Assembly (NCBI GenBank): GCA_016926315.1
Contig: JAFGOU010000414.1
Span: forward strand, 1 to 17,590
Direction of reading: 5' to 3'
Length of the DNA: 17,590 nucleotides
Source: Chitinispirillaceae bacterium
GTDB lineage: Bacteria > Fibrobacterota > Chitinivibrionia > Chitinivibrionales > Chitinispirillaceae
Part shown: positions 1 to 9,691 of the stretch, one piece after another
Position numbering within the stretch: position 1 is the stretch's first letter
Layout: each line of letters starts with the position of its first letter
The notes under the pieces: model-generated
Database searches by the model: none
Seen by the model: the letters and a program-made list of their open reading frames with translations, nothing else
Told to the model about the DNA's origin: nothing
Position numbers and translations under genes: made by a program

Positions 1-1
1 C

Positions 2-988
2 ATATGGGTGCTCGCGCTTCATGACGGAGAGGCTGAACATAATAAGGGTGCCCAAACCGGCTGGCGGCCGCTCGTCAGGATCTCGGACCATCCTGAAGCG
101 GAGATCCAAAGCGTTGAACTGCGGGCCACCGACGGGGCGGGTCCGGTGATCTGGAGTGTCATCAAGCAACTTGGCGCCCCCACGGCAGACCGCACCAAGG
201 ACATCGTGTCGGTCACGTTCAGCGAGCCGATCGAAGTCAACAGCGACGGTATTTCCACCTCCTGTAAACCAAGGGAAATGTTCGACGTGTGGCACCTTGA
301 TTCGAGCGTCAACGGCAGCAACTATTTCCAGTTGCTTCCGGATATGCTCGATGAAATCGAGACCCTTGATCCGAGAACAGACTCCAGCCGTGCCGTGTTC
401 ATCACGAGCAATGGTCGCGATCTCAACCGCAATCACTGGATGAATTTGGATACGGTCACCAGGTATGTCATGGACCTTTCGCCACGCTCGAACAGGCCCA
501 ATGACAACAACCAAAAAGTACGAGTGAAGGTCATCGGCGATACGATCGGACCGGTCATCGTGATTCCGAATCCGAGCATACCGTCGGTCATCAAGGAGAA
601 ACCCGGGGTGATCAACATCATTCACAATCCGAATGCGCGCACCTGGGTGAAAGAAAACAAAGGCACGGTCATCACGTTTGATATTCGCATCCCGGGCCAT
701 CGTGACGTGAAGATATTCTGCGCGATCAGGATCCATGACGTGGTCGGCAATATTGTGCAGTCGGCAAAGGGCGAGCTCTTCGCCGGTGCAAACCGCCTGG
801 CCGTTGATACTGCCGAGGCCGCAAATGTGGACATCTACTGGAATTGCACGAACGACAAGGGCATGATCGTGGCGCCCGGCGTGTACCGTGTGGTCGTTTA
901 TGTATACTATGAAAAAAGGGGCAATGCCCGGGACTCCGACGTGCCGAAAAACCGTCGACGGTTCACCAAGCTCGGCATCACCCGCTGA
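2..988 (+). CDS. Surface/secreted protein, C-terminal fragment with FlgD-like sorting end
   Basis: The reading frame is open to the left edge of the window, so this is the C-terminal part (about 328 residues) of a longer protein; the GTG at 8 is simply the first start-like codon. The middle contains a segment of the form VTFSEPIEV, a pattern of beta-sandwich repeats in large bacterial surface proteins. The last 90 residues contain IHDVVGNIV, then a W-N-C-T-N-D-K-G stretch and APGVYRVVV, matching the FlgD/CHU-C-like Ig fold that often ends secreted proteins of Fibrobacterota and Bacteroidota. No enzymatic motif is visible. It is followed at once by a strong terminator and so ends its transcription unit. 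The role, cell-surface or extracellular structural protein, is inferred from the fold pattern only. Confidence 0.65.
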   Translation: MWVLALHDGEAEHNKGAQTGWRPLVRISDHPEAEIQSVELRATDGAGPVIWSVIKQLGAPTADRTKDIVSVTFSEPIEVNSDGISTSCKPREMFDVWHLDSSVNGSNYFQLLPDMLDEIETLDPRTDSSRAVFITSNGRDLNRNHWMNLDTVTRYVMDLSPRSNRPNDNNQKVRVKVIGDTIGPVIVIPNPSIPSVIKEKPGVINIIHNPNARTWVKENKGTVITFDIRIPGHRDVKIFCAIRIHDVVGNIVQSAKGELFAGANRLAVDTAEAANVDIYWNCTNDKGMIVAPGVYRVVVYVYYEKRGNARDSDVPKNRRRFTKLGITR

Positions 989-1017
989 TCCCGCTGACGC
1001 AGAAAATTGATGGAACG

Positions 1018-1057
1018 GCCTTTCCGCACCTGAACGGTGCGGAAAGGCTTTTTTTTC
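1018..1057 (+). terminator. Intrinsic terminator after the surface protein gene
   Basis: A perfect 13-bp GC-rich stem (1018-1030 with 1036-1048) closes a 5-nt loop, TGAAC, and is followed by eight T residues (1049-1056). It sits 30 nt after the stop at 988 and about 65 nt before metF, so it separates the two transcription units. Confidence 0.93.
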
Positions 1058-1120
1058 GTTAGGCGAATATGGTAAATTATTGGGCGTGCCCTGCTCATCC
1101 TTTCCAAAGGCTTTCCGTTC

Positions 1121-2014
1121 ATGCACATGCGTGATATTTTAAACGGGAGAAAGATAACCTTCAGTTTCGAATTTTTTCCGCCAAAGGATAAACTCGCGTC
1201 TGAAAAGCTGTATACCACCATTGCCGAGCTCGTGCCCCTGAAACCGTCCTATGTGAGCGTCACCTACGGCGCCGGAGGCTCCACACGGGAACTCACCCGC
1301 GAGCTGGTGGTGCGGATCAGGCGAATGACCAACCTTACCGTTGTCGCGCACCTGACCTGCGTGGGCTCAACGCGCGAGGAGATCCGCGCGATCCTTGCGA
1401 CCTACGCGGCAAGCGGCATTGAAAACATATTCGCCATCAGCGGGGACCCGCCTGCGGGGCAGGGAGACTCCTATTCACCGCCGCGCGGGGGTTTCGAAAA
1501 CGCCGTCGAACTGGTCGGATTTATCAGGAAAGAGTTTCCCTCGTTGAGCGTGGGTGTCGCCGGATTTCCCGAAGGCCATAAACGGAATCCCAACCGCCTG
1601 ACCGAGCTCGACTACCTCAAGGCCAAGGTCGACGCCGGCGCCGACTACCTCTGCACGCAGCTGTTCTTCGACAACCACGAATTTTTCGATTTCCGCGAGC
1701 GGTGCGACATCGCGGGCATTACGGTCCCCATCATCGCGGGGATCATGCCGATCACCTCGCGCAGGGGGGTCGTGCGGATGGCCGAGTTGTCGCCGTTCAC
1801 CAGGTTCCCGGCGCGTCTCCTTAAAGCGCTGGAACGCGCGGACGACGACGACCATTTTGAGAAGGTCGGCATCCACTGGGCGACCTCCCAGGTCATGGAA
1901 CTCATCGACAACCATGTGCGGGGAATCCACTTTTACACGCTCAACCGCTCCAGGGCGGCCCTGCGGATTTACGACTCACTGGGCGTCACCGATTCACAGA
2001 GGCTTTCGCGATGA
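1121..2014 (+). CDS. metF: 5,10-methylenetetrahydrofolate reductase (MetF)
   Basis: Flavoprotein that reduces 5,10-methylene-THF to 5-methyl-THF, the methyl donor for methionine synthesis; soluble TIM barrel. At 297 residues it has the usual length of the bacterial enzyme. The N-terminal FSFEFFPPK motif (residues 14-22, catalytic Glu17) and the AISGDPP motif with Asp109 near the flavin and folate are both present. YGAGGSTR, FPEGHKRN and CTQLFFDN follow in the expected order. Start codons ATG 1121 and ATG 1127 are both possible; an AAAGG at about 1104 favours the first. The last codons overlap the next gene as ATGA (2011-2014), so the GAF-ANTAR regulator is translationally coupled to it. No metE or metH is in the window. 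Confidence 0.95.
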   Translation: MHMRDILNGRKITFSFEFFPPKDKLASEKLYTTIAELVPLKPSYVSVTYGAGGSTRELTRELVVRIRRMTNLTVVAHLTCVGSTREEIRAILATYAASGIENIFAISGDPPAGQGDSYSPPRGGFENAVELVGFIRKEFPSLSVGVAGFPEGHKRNPNRLTELDYLKAKVDAGADYLCTQLFFDNHEFFDFRERCDIAGITVPIIAGIMPITSRRGVVRMAELSPFTRFPARLLKALERADDDDHFEKVGIHWATSQVMELIDNHVRGIHFYTLNRSRAALRIYDSLGVTDSQRLSR

Positions 2015-2725
2015 ACCATCAGCACCGCCCCGCCATCGACCTTCCCCTGCTTGCCGGCAGCAAGCTTGAGGGTATTGCCGAAATCAGCAGGGCGATCATG
2101 GAGCGCAATTATCTCGACGACCTGCTGGCCCTTATCGTGTCGGTAACGGCCAAGACCATCGGTTCCAAAATCTGCTCGATCCTGCTCATTGACAAGAAAA
2201 AAAAAGAGCTGGTGCTGCGCGCCTGCCACAGCGAATCGGGCATCTACCGCCAGCGTTCGAACACGCCGCTCGGCAAGGGGATTGCCGGAAGGGCGGCCGT
2301 GACGAACACGCCGCTCAAAGTCCTGGACGTGAGGAAAGACCCCCGTTTCCTCAACAAGCGGATCGCGATGGAGGACGGTCTGGTGTCCCTGCTTTCCGTG
2401 CCGATGAGCCTCCAGGGAGAGGTGCTCGGCGTCATCAACTGCTATACCACGAGCGAGTATGATTTCTCCTCCGAAGACATCATGATGCTGACCACGGTGG
2501 CGACCCAGGCCGCGGTCCTTCTCAAAAACACCGAGCTGTGCATTATGAAGGAGATCGTTGAGCGGGAACTCGAAGAGCGGAAGACGATCGAGCGCGCCAA
2601 GGAAGTCCTCATGGACAAGAAGAATATATCGGGCAAGCAGGCGTTCGAACTCATGCGGCGGCAGAGCATGAACAGGCGGATCTCCATGGCAAAACTAGCC
2701 GAATCGATCCTGCTCGCCTCGTCGC

Positions 2726-2733
<8 letters not shown>
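2011..2733 (+). CDS. GAF-ANTAR RNA-binding antitermination regulator
   Basis: A 240-residue cytoplasmic regulator. Residues about 16-168 form a GAF ligand-sensing domain (segments SKICSILLID, LGKGIAGRAAVTN, SVPMSLQGEVLGVINCY). A helical linker rich in Glu and Arg follows, then an ANTAR domain at about 185-238 with the family pattern RKTIERAKEVLM ... ISGKQAFELMRRQSMNRRISMAKLAESIL. ANTAR proteins bind paired hexaloop hairpins in nascent RNA and prevent intrinsic termination; well-known members (AmiR, NasR, EutV) control nitrogen-related genes. There is no receiver domain, so the signal is probably a ligand or redox cue bound by the GAF domain. The start overlaps the metF stop (ATGA), and the gdhA leader just downstream carries a candidate ANTAR target, making gdhA the likely regulated gene. 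The domain call is firm; the ligand is unknown. Confidence 0.92.
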
Positions 2734-4267
<1,534 letters not shown>

Positions 4268-4287
4268 TCTGCAGATCTTCTGCTGTG

Positions 4288-4319
4288 CGCAAGGAGCGGG
4301 CATACGACCGCTCCTTGCG
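4288..4319. terminator. Hairpin between convergent gdhA and the small minus-strand gene
   Basis: A 12-bp perfect inverted repeat (4288-4299 with 4308-4319, CGCAAGGAGCGG type) encloses an 8-nt loop. It lies 20 nt after gdhA and 20 nt beyond the stop of the convergent small gene. There is no T-tract on either side, so it may work as a weak bidirectional terminator or as an mRNA 3'-end stabiliser. Confidence 0.5.
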
Positions 4320-4339
4320 ACATCTCAGCCTGCCATGTA

Positions 4340-4462
4340 TTATAAACCGGTCATGCCGACCGCTTTTGCCGCTTTTTTCGCCCGGATTTTTTCCCATTTT
4401 TCAGCGGCAGTCATCTTTTTCTTGTTGTGCTTGCTCACTCCCTTGTCCATGCTTTTCGACAT
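4340..4462 (-). CDS. Small lysine-rich basic protein (40 aa)
   Basis: A 40-codon gene on the minus strand. The protein begins MSKSMDKGVSKHNKKK, continues with MTAAEKWEKIRAKKAAKA and ends VGMTGL; about 13 of its 40 residues are Lys or Arg with few acidic residues, so it is strongly basic. GAGAGGAG (minus strand, about 4468-4475) precedes the ATG at good spacing, and a promoter-like pair lies further upstream. A lysine-rich composition with an Ala/Lys helix would suit a nucleic-acid-binding or ribosome-associated microprotein, but no family was recognised and the function is unknown. It converges with gdhA across a 12-bp hairpin. The call rests on the ribosome binding site, promoter and non-random composition. 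Confidence 0.65.
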   Translation of the reverse strand: MSKSMDKGVSKHNKKKMTAAEKWEKIRAKKAAKAVGMTGL

Positions 4463-4520
4463 ACCACGCTCCTCTCAAACGGGTGAATGGCGTCAGGTTC
4501 ATATCACGATGCTGGTAATA

Positions 4521-4549
4521 AATCTATTGAAGGGTAGAAAAAAAGTCAA
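4521..4549 (-). promoter_or_regulatory. Promoter of the small lysine-rich gene
   Basis: On the minus strand TTGACT (4549-4544), a 17-nt spacer and TAGATT (4526-4521) form a sigma70-like promoter (5/6 and 4/6 matches). Transcription would start near 4514, giving a leader of about 50 nt before the ATG at 4462. The rest of the 4550-4700 gap holds only weak promoter-like sequence (TTGAAG at 4641) facing the ankyrin gene. Confidence 0.5.
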
Positions 4550-4700
4550 GATCGTCTCTGTTCCGTACGACGGTCATGCGGGGCTGCGACACTCACCTGC
4601 GTCACGGGATTCGACCGGACGGTCTGCATATCATTAACCCTTGAAGAGGTGAGACAAATTATTTTTATGCGGTCACCTGTATCTTGAAGGAAATCCGGTT

Positions 4701-5336
4701 ATGAACCTGCTACGGGCAAGCGCAAAGGGCGATCTGGCGGCGGTGAAAAAAATCATTGCCGAAGGCGGCAACGTGAACATGGCGGACGGCAGCGGAAGAA
4801 CGCCCCTCATCGAAGCGGCGTGGTCGGGCCGTCACGACGTGGTCAAGCACCTAGTGGAAAAGGGAGCTGCCGTCAACACGGTTGACCGTGTCGGCTACTC
4901 GGCGCTCATGCGGGCCTGCGAGGAAGGCCATGTGTCCGTTGCCGCCTATCTGGTCGGCAAGGGCGCTCAGGTCAATGCCCGCGGAAACGTGCGCGGAACA
5001 ACGCCGCTCATGCTCGCCGCTGAAAAGGGCCACCTGAAGATCCTGGAGCTCCTAATCGCCAAAGGCGCGAAAGTCAATATTGTGGACCAGCATGAAGAAA
5101 CCGCGCTCACTTACGCGTTTCACGCCAACCAGTCCAAGGCGGTCAAGTTTCTGGAATCCAAGGGAGGGCGGGGAAAACCGGAACGCGGTTCCCACGCGCA
5201 CTATTCAAGCAGGGACCGGGAGAACAAAACCATTGCCAAATCAATGCTCCCCAAGTGGAGCGCCGCCTTTGAATCCGAGGCGGATCAGGACAGCGATGAA
5301 CCGGCGGCCGGGGGCGAAGAGCTGACCGAGGAGTAG
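4701..5336 (+). CDS. Ankyrin-repeat protein
   Basis: A 211-residue protein without signal peptide or membrane segment. Residues about 1-155 are five consecutive ankyrin repeats of about 33 residues; typical units are GRTPLIEAAWSGRHDVVKHL, YSALMRACEEGHVSVAAYL and TTPLMLAAEKGHLKILELL, each followed by the G-A-x-V-N turn. The fifth repeat (ETALTYAFHANQSKAVKFL) is the C-cap. Residues 160-211 are a charged, probably disordered tail rich in Ser, Arg and, at the end, Glu/Asp. Ankyrin repeats bind proteins; the partner cannot be told. AAGGA at about 4687-4691 lies 9 nt before the ATG. The last 52 nt overlap the convergent DUF1848 gene. Confidence 0.9.
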   Translation: MNLLRASAKGDLAAVKKIIAEGGNVNMADGSGRTPLIEAAWSGRHDVVKHLVEKGAAVNTVDRVGYSALMRACEEGHVSVAAYLVGKGAQVNARGNVRGTTPLMLAAEKGHLKILELLIAKGAKVNIVDQHEETALTYAFHANQSKAVKFLESKGGRGKPERGSHAHYSSRDRENKTIAKSMLPKWSAAFESEADQDSDEPAAGGEELTEE

Positions 5337-6289
5337 CCGCAGAGCGAATCCCGCATCGGTGAATGACGCCGCAGGTTATCCGCTGCGATAGCGGGGTCCG
5401 TATTTGCGTAACAGTAGACGCATCCATGACCGCAGGTGGAGTAGCAGCCGATATCCTTGCTTGGAATGCACCGACAGAACGGACGCTGGCCCCGGTCCTT
5501 GCGGTGTCCGTTTTCCACCAGATATTCCCTGACCCTTTCATCCGTGCCCGCGATGCGCAGGATATAGTCTCCGTCAATGCATTTCCCGTGCGCGATCCCG
5601 AAGCGGTCCAGGTCCTCAGGTATTGCGCAGGAAACAGCCCGAAGGTTCCATGACCTGCAAAGGGCGGCGATTCCCGCGCAGGCGCGCTCCCGCGATTCGT
5701 CGTCCCAAGTCCGAAGGCATGCGCCGGTGTTCCGCAGATTGCGCTCCACCTTCGCGTACATGGCAATAAAGCTGATCGTGAGACGGTCCGCGCTCGCTGC
5801 GATTTTTTCGCCGATCCGCCCGATCCGCCCGACCAGCTCGTCTCCTCCCAGCGTATCGGTCAGAAGCAGCGGATCAAAACGCCAGATCATGCGGTCGCGG
5901 CCGATCCTCCGGCTGAGCGACACAAACGTTTCAATCCGCTCTTTAACGGGAGGCAGGCCCCTCTCCAACCCTTCGGCTTCATAATCGTTAAGCGTGACGT
6001 GGAAAAAGTAGTGGATGCCTATGCGGTCCAGCTGTTCCAGAAACGGGAAAAAGGGGGCCGGGTTTTTTGACCAGAACACGAACACGCGCGCCCGCGAAAA
6101 CGACACATACACCGGTTTTCCGCTCCACGGATTGACCCACCGGGCATATCCCGTCTCGAGCCGCCGCATGAACCACTCCCCGTAAAACGCCGGAATATCG
6201 GTCGACCGGCTCGCGGAGATGATCACCGGCGCGATGGCTTGCACCTGTTCGCCTGAATCAATGGAAATAGTGGTTTTCTTCCACGACAT
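5285..6289 (-). CDS. DUF1848 family protein with C-terminal cysteine cluster
   Basis: A 334-residue cytoplasmic protein of the DUF1848 family, recognised by VIISASRSTDIPAFYGEWF near the N terminus, NPWSGKPVYVSFSRARVFVFWSKNP following it, and a TISFIAMYAKVERN core. Residues about 272-293 hold six cysteines in the order C-x-C-x7-C-x3-C-x3-C-x2-C, within a C-x-P-S-K-D-I-G ... C-G-H-G-C-x-Y-C-Y-A block typical of the family. The cluster suggests an iron-sulfur or metal site; radical SAM-like activity is possible but not shown. The ATG at 6289 is the first start after an in-frame TAA and has no clear Shine-Dalgarno sequence. About 20 Ser/Pro-rich residues after the family core reach back into the ankyrin gene. 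The physiological role is unknown. Confidence 0.85.
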   Translation of the reverse strand: MSWKKTTISIDSGEQVQAIAPVIISASRSTDIPAFYGEWFMRRLETGYARWVNPWSGKPVYVSFSRARVFVFWSKNPAPFFPFLEQLDRIGIHYFFHVTLNDYEAEGLERGLPPVKERIETFVSLSRRIGRDRMIWRFDPLLLTDTLGGDELVGRIGRIGEKIAASADRLTISFIAMYAKVERNLRNTGACLRTWDDESRERACAGIAALCRSWNLRAVSCAIPEDLDRFGIAHGKCIDGDYILRIAGTDERVREYLVENGHRKDRGQRPFCRCIPSKDIGCYSTCGHGCVYCYANTDPAIAADNLRRHSPMRDSLCGYSSVSSSPPAAGSSLS

Positions 6290-6404
6290 GATTTATCGGT
6301 GAAAATACTGCGTGGGTGATACCCCATTACCATGGAACAAAACCGTGGTCTCCTTTAGCAAAACCGCTGTACGGAATAAAAATGGTTTTTGCAGAAATTT
6401 GGAT

Positions 6405-6457
6405 TATATTAATCGGTAAAATCCTGGGGAGTATCAGATTAAATCTCTTACCGATTT
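6405..6457 (+). promoter_or_regulatory. AT-rich leader with inverted repeat upstream of the C25 protease gene
   Basis: The 199-nt gap between the divergent DUF1848 and protease genes contains a TATATT -10-like box (6405-6410) without a good -35 partner. A 9-bp perfect inverted repeat follows: AATCGGTAA (6411-6419) and TTACCGATT (6448-6456), 28 nt apart. It could be a 5'-UTR stem or a regulator site around the start of transcription. Nothing else was recognised in the gap. Confidence 0.35.
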
Positions 6458-6488
6458 GCTTAAGCCCTTAAACCATAGGAGAGGGAAA

Positions 6489-9400
6489 ATGGCTTCAAAG
6501 CTAACGCGCTTTCAGGCGCCTGCGTTCACGATTTTCCTGATGGTAACCGCTGCCTTTGCACAGAGACAATGGATCTCTTTTTCCCCAAGCACGTCACTGT
6601 CGTCCGAAAGGACGGTTGCCGCCGGCAACGTACACGTGGAAAACGACAACGGCGTTTCACGTTGCATACTTCCACTCACCATTCCCGGCGTTGCACTCGA
6701 TTACCCCGACGATAACGGTTTGCTCGGCGGAACGTACGCAACCTTTGCTTTTAAAAGCGAGGACATCAAGGTCTCTGCGCTCAATTTCAGCGGAACAATC
6801 GATCCCGACAAACGCGGCATGCCGGATCTGCCGCTCGTGCGGTTGCAGGTGCGGATTCCGTACAACGCACAGGTGGAAGGCGTTTCGACGGAAAATACCG
6901 ACTACCTGCCTGTCGAGGGGGAATACGCCGTCGCGCCCATCCAGGAGCAGCTTCCGGAATCATTTGTTTATGGCGTGGACATGGATGCCCGTGTCTTCAC
7001 CCGGGATGACGCCATCTACAGCCGCCACGCTCAGTTCACCTATCCGATCAGTTTCGAAAACATGTTCTGCCACACTATCAGATTTCTTGAAATCACCTAT
7101 TGTCCTATCACCTACAATCCCCAAACGAAAAAGCTCTATGCCACGAACACCGCGGATATCGTGATCAAATACCGCAGGGGAAAGACAGACGAGAAAGACG
7201 CTCCCGGCCTGTTCAGCCGGGCGATAAACAGCGTGACGTTCAACGGCACCGGCGTTCCGGATCCGACCGTTTATCCCGCTGCGGACGCCAAAAAATTCAT
7301 CGTGGTCTCGAAATCATCCCTTATCAATACCGCCACGTTCGAGGACTATATCGCCTTCCGCCAGAGCAAGGGGTACACCCTGGTGGAAATCGTCAATGCC
7401 GATGGTATGAACGCGTCCGGTATTACCTCAAGAATACAGAACTTGTACGCATCTTCCAGGATGGACTACGTAATTATCGTCGGCGACGAAACGATCATTC
7501 CGATCCCGGTCGACGGCACCAGCTATCATTACAAGACCTGGTCACGGTTAAACGGGACCGACAATATAGAAGACGTGGGGCTGGGGATTTTCCTTTGCGA
7601 TAATGAAACCAAGCTGAAAAATATCGTCCAGCACCAGAAATGGCATGAAGCCGGCGGCGCCTGGAGCATGACGCAATTATCCACGTCCGGGGCCGAGGTA
7701 AAAAACGGCGTCTGGGACCGGTTTTCAACAGGCCATCACGGCACGGTTCATCTCGATGATCCCAGCGGTCCGCTCAATTATACCGTTCACCGGGTGTATC
7801 AGGTGCCAAGCATCCCGACACGATACGGCGGATCCAATATCGGGTTGCCCATTGTTCCTTTTGAATCATGGACATTGGACCCGAACCCGTTCTATACCAG
7901 CGGTTCCGCGGCAACGGCCGAGATCATCAAACGGTGGAACGAAGGAGTTTTGAATATCAGCCATCGGGACCATGGAAGCACCGGCGGCACGGGATCTCCA
8001 CCCATGAGATATACGATGTTCAGCAACGGCCAAATTACCAGCACCTGCTCGCCGTTTTTTACCTCGCTGAACTGCCTTACCGGCAATTTCAAGGGGCACC
8101 ATACCAACAATCTGGCCTATCTGGCCCAGACATCGCAATACGGTACCTGCACCAGTATCGGCGCGACGGTTACTACCTACTCGGGCGATAATGACGGCCT
8201 GCATGAGGCAATGTATACGGCGATGTACCCGAAATCGGCCGGTACCATGCCCGTTACGAACATAGGACAGATCTGGCTCGTCGGTCATCTGAAAGGCAAG
8301 AGTCATTCCAGGACCTACTTTCACGTTTACGGCGATCCCATGACCAATCTTGCCAACGGGCAAGGCGGCGCTCCTTTCATTTCTCTGATATCGCCCAACG
8401 GCGGGGAAACGATTGAAACCGGGTCTATATTCAGCATCGTCTGGGGAGATAATATTCCCGGCAACGTAAGGATCGATCTGATCAAAGGCGCCTCCACCGT
8501 AAAAACCCTGGCCGCTTCGGTCGCGAGCAACGGCACCTACCAGTGGACCGTGGGCCCGGATATCACCGAGGGCAGTGATTATAAAATTAAAGTAACGAGC
8601 GTGGACAGCGCCGCGCTTTACGACCAAAGCAACAGTACCTTCGGGATCATCCCGGAATATGTTATCAACCGGTTTCCCTTTACCGAGAATTGCGATACGC
8701 TGGATTCGAGTTCAACCGAACTCCCGTATAAATGGGAGCAGTCGGAAACCAACCAGTTGCCCTGGGTTGTCTGGGCCGGCCCCACGCCGTCTCGCGTCGG
8801 GTCCACACCGGATGTAACCGGCCCTACGGGCGATCATACCTCGGGAAAGGGCAATTACATCTATATGGAAGCCTCGGGTAATTCCAATGAGGCCGGCGAA
8901 TTCATCACCCCGAAATTCGATCTCACCGGCCTGGTTGATCCCCTGCTGTCATTCTGGTGTCACATGTTCTGCGATACGAACATCGCCGGCGCCATGGGTA
9001 GTTTTTATCTCGATATCAATGTCGACGGCGTTTGGAGCGACTCGGTCGTAACGCTGTCCGGCGATCACGGCGACCGCTGGTTCCAGCAGGTGGTGGACCT
9101 GAATGCCTACAAGGGGACCAGAGTCGTTTTCCGTTTCCGAGGAAAAACCGGGAACCTCTGGGCGAGCGATATATGCCTGGACGATTTTGCTGTTGCCGCA
9201 TCGGGAACACGCGTCGCGAAGGCGCGCCAGGATCTTGCGCCGAACTCGTTCGACCTGCAGACGTCCGGCTCAAAGATGGTCTTCCGCGTGCCGGCATCCA
9301 CTCATGTCGCGATTCTGCTCTTTGACCTCAAGGGCCAGCTGATACAAAGGCTTTTTAACGGACGCGCAGCATCCGGAATCCACGCACTGCCACTCGAAAA

Positions 9401-9491
9401 GGGAAACGGCAAAATCGCGTGCGGAACCTATCTGTGCAGGATGGAGACGCACCGTTTTACAAAAACGGTGGCGGTGGTTGTCGGAAGATAG
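6489..9491 (+). CDS. Secreted gingipain-like C25 cysteine protease with MAM-like and sorting domains
   Basis: The ATG at 6489 is chosen because AGGAGAGGG (6477-6485) precedes it and a signal peptide follows directly (residues 1-24, cleavage after AAFA); a TTG at 6456 would only add 11 residues. The product is 1000 residues. After a propeptide-like beta region (about 25-250) comes a C25 catalytic domain (about 265-620) starting at KKFIVVSKSS. VLNISHRDHG holds the catalytic His495 and FFTSLNCLTGNF the nucleophile Cys529, a 34-residue spacing close to that of gingipains. Next come a Ser-Thr-rich beta domain (627-717, SPNGGETIETGSIFSIVWGD), a MAM/jelly-roll-like domain (725-900, LSFWCHMFCD ... 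ICLDDFAV) and a sorting-type tail (917-1000, LLFDLKGQLIQRLF ... ACGTYLCRM). It is probably exported through the outer membrane and matured by proteolysis. Confidence 0.88.
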   Translation: MASKLTRFQAPAFTIFLMVTAAFAQRQWISFSPSTSLSSERTVAAGNVHVENDNGVSRCILPLTIPGVALDYPDDNGLLGGTYATFAFKSEDIKVSALNFSGTIDPDKRGMPDLPLVRLQVRIPYNAQVEGVSTENTDYLPVEGEYAVAPIQEQLPESFVYGVDMDARVFTRDDAIYSRHAQFTYPISFENMFCHTIRFLEITYCPITYNPQTKKLYATNTADIVIKYRRGKTDEKDAPGLFSRAINSVTFNGTGVPDPTVYPAADAKKFIVVSKSSLINTATFEDYIAFRQSKGYTLVEIVNADGMNASGITSRIQNLYASSRMDYVIIVGDETIIPIPVDGTSYHYKTWSRLNGTDNIEDVGLGIFLCDNETKLKNIVQHQKWHEAGGAWSMTQLSTSGAEVKNGVWDRFSTGHHGTVHLDDPSGPLNYTVHRVYQVPSIPTRYGGSNIGLPIVPFESWTLDPNPFYTSGSAATAEIIKRWNEGVLNISHRDHGSTGGTGSPPMRYTMFSNGQITSTCSPFFTSLNCLTGNFKGHHTNNLAYLAQTSQYGTCTSIGATVTTYSGDNDGLHEAMYTAMYPKSAGTMPVTNIGQIWLVGHLKGKSHSRTYFHVYGDPMTNLANGQGGAPFISLISPNGGETIETGSIFSIVWGDNIPGNVRIDLIKGASTVKTLAASVASNGTYQWTVGPDITEGSDYKIKVTSVDSAALYDQSNSTFGIIPEYVINRFPFTENCDTLDSSSTELPYKWEQSETNQLPWVVWAGPTPSRVGSTPDVTGPTGDHTSGKGNYIYMEASGNSNEAGEFITPKFDLTGLVDPLLSFWCHMFCDTNIAGAMGSFYLDINVDGVWSDSVVTLSGDHGDRWFQQVVDLNAYKGTRVVFRFRGKTGNLWASDICLDDFAVAASGTRVAKARQDLAPNSFDLQTSGSKMVFRVPASTHVAILLFDLKGQLIQRLFNGRAASGIHALPLEKGNGKIACGTYLCRMETHRFTKTVAVVVGR

Positions 9492-9544
9492 CTTTTTTGT
9501 GGGGAAAGCGTTAGAGAAACTGGAAAGGACATGATGGCAGTGTA

Positions 9545-9593
9545 CGATACTGCAACGATTATATTATCGTTGCAGTATCGCGACGATTCGTCG
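9545..9593 (+). terminator. Tandem hairpins after the protease gene
   Basis: A 15-bp perfect inverted repeat (9545-9559 with 9566-9580) closes the loop TATATT. A second small stem CGACG/CGTCG (9581-9593) follows directly and runs into TTTCATC. It lies about 55 nt after the protease stop. There is no long T-tract, so termination is likely but not certain. The remaining gap to 9692 shows no gene. Confidence 0.5.
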
Positions 9594-9691
9594 TTTCATC
9601 ATACAAACAAACCATTGAAAAATGGGCTATGATTCCATCGTGTCCGCCCGTCTCGAAAACAAACTGCCGCTCTCCATGACCCGGTCGACGC

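Noticed and set aside
1018..1048. metF upstream hairpin as an ANTAR target
   Set aside because: Its loop is TGAAC, five bases without A1/G4, and the stem with T-tract is explained as the terminator of the preceding gene.
7866..8627. 253-codon minus-strand frame inside the protease gene
   Set aside because: It is antisense to the C25 catalytic region that holds His495 and Cys529; composition is rich in Gly, Arg and His as expected of a shadow frame.
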